From NCBI RefSeq assembly GCF_014171575.1, contig NZ_CP050453.1, positions 2,914,001 through 2,978,000 on the forward strand: 64,000 bases of DNA. Direction: 5' to 3'. Shown here piece by piece: positions 63,970-64,000 of the stretch (position 1 is its first letter; each line of letters opens with the position of its first letter). Position numbers and translations under genes: made by a program. This DNA is from Microbacterium sp. Se63.02b (GTDB lineage Bacteria > Actinomycetota > Actinomycetes > Actinomycetales > Microbacteriaceae). The notes beneath the pieces are model-generated. The model made no database searches, had not been told where the DNA came from, and saw only the letters and a list, made by a program, of their open reading frames with translations.

Positions 63970-64000
63970 ATGCCCGTCACCCTCAATGAGGCGAAGAGCA
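63970..64000 (+). CDS. Major capsid protein, first ten codons
   Basis: MPVTLNEAKS, cut by the window edge. The Shine-Dalgarno GGAAGGGAG precedes the ATG. A start like MPVTLxEAK and a position straight after the scaffold gene are typical of siphovirus major capsid proteins. Confidence 0.65.
   Translation, partial: MPVTLNEAKS

Larger units (their letters stand above)
41899..64000. mobile_element. Siphovirus-type prophage, left part (right end off window)
   Basis: The element runs from attL through integrase, immunity region, recombination/replication genes, a minus-strand cargo cassette, terminase, portal, head proteins and the first codons of the major capsid gene at the window edge. Gene order and the ATGA-type overlaps are typical of temperate actinophages. 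Every recognised gene in these 22 kb has an intact frame, so the prophage is probably functional as far as it can be seen. GC content is close to the host's. Confidence 0.93.

Overview
The window is high-GC actinobacterial DNA, most like a pigmented member of the Microbacteriaceae such as Microbacterium. The evidence is a C50-carotenoid cluster with split heterodimeric cyclase genes (crtYe/crtYf) and crtEb, plus Lsr2, RamA-type, DUF3027, DUF3263, XPB-helicase, WXG100 and DtxR genes. Many genes also start right at a TANNNT -10 box with a 6-7 base gap, i.e. leaderless transcripts. No taxonomic marker gene is present, so the genus is an inference.

Chromosome, 1-41.9 kb: a helicase-like ATPase; an alkyltransferase-like protein without its catalytic cysteine; an acetate symporter (actP) with a DUF485 partner and a divergent RamA-like regulator; lsr2; the carotenoid locus (crtR, idi, crtE, crtB, crtI, crtYe, crtYf, crtEb and a wrecked MMPL gene); tRNA-Arg(CCT); an HNH nuclease; an M23 peptidase; an iron-type DtxR regulator; serC; DUF3027 and cold-shock genes; an XPB helicase with its partner; a CPBP protease; an OmpR-type two-component system; a WXG100 protein; groEL under two CIRCE-like operators; msrB; SRAP; an ABC exporter with a NarL-type two-component system; an aldo/keto reductase; and PPK2.

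Prophage, about 41.9 kb to beyond 64 kb: attL is a tRNA 3' fragment beside a tyrosine integrase. A leftward lysogeny operon (repressor, ImmA-type metalloprotease, integrase) faces a rightward lytic operon: Cro-like, excisionase-like, YqaJ nuclease/RecT, antirepressor, HNH-like protein, replication protein, SSB, small Zn proteins, terminase small and large subunits, portal, MuF-like head protein, scaffold, and the start of the major capsid gene. The right end and the intact tRNA are off window.

The most unusual feature is twelve small genes on the opposite (minus) strand inside the lytic operon. Seven form a continuous cassette (54.55-57.59 kb) between replication and packaging. At least seven of the twelve have an almost invariant private leaderless promoter (TANNNT, 6-7 bases, start codon), and further members carry a repeated promoter/terminator block. 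Several encode one N-terminal membrane helix followed by a coiled coil or a beta-rich domain. This looks like a lysogen-expressed set of membrane-anchored cargo, possibly for exclusion or defence; the function is not established.

Reading frames: at least 20 one-base frame breaks, nearly all single-base losses and mostly in G/C runs, affect 13 chromosomal genes. The 22 kb of prophage has none that I can find. These breaks look more like sequencing errors than decay, except perhaps in the MMPL gene.
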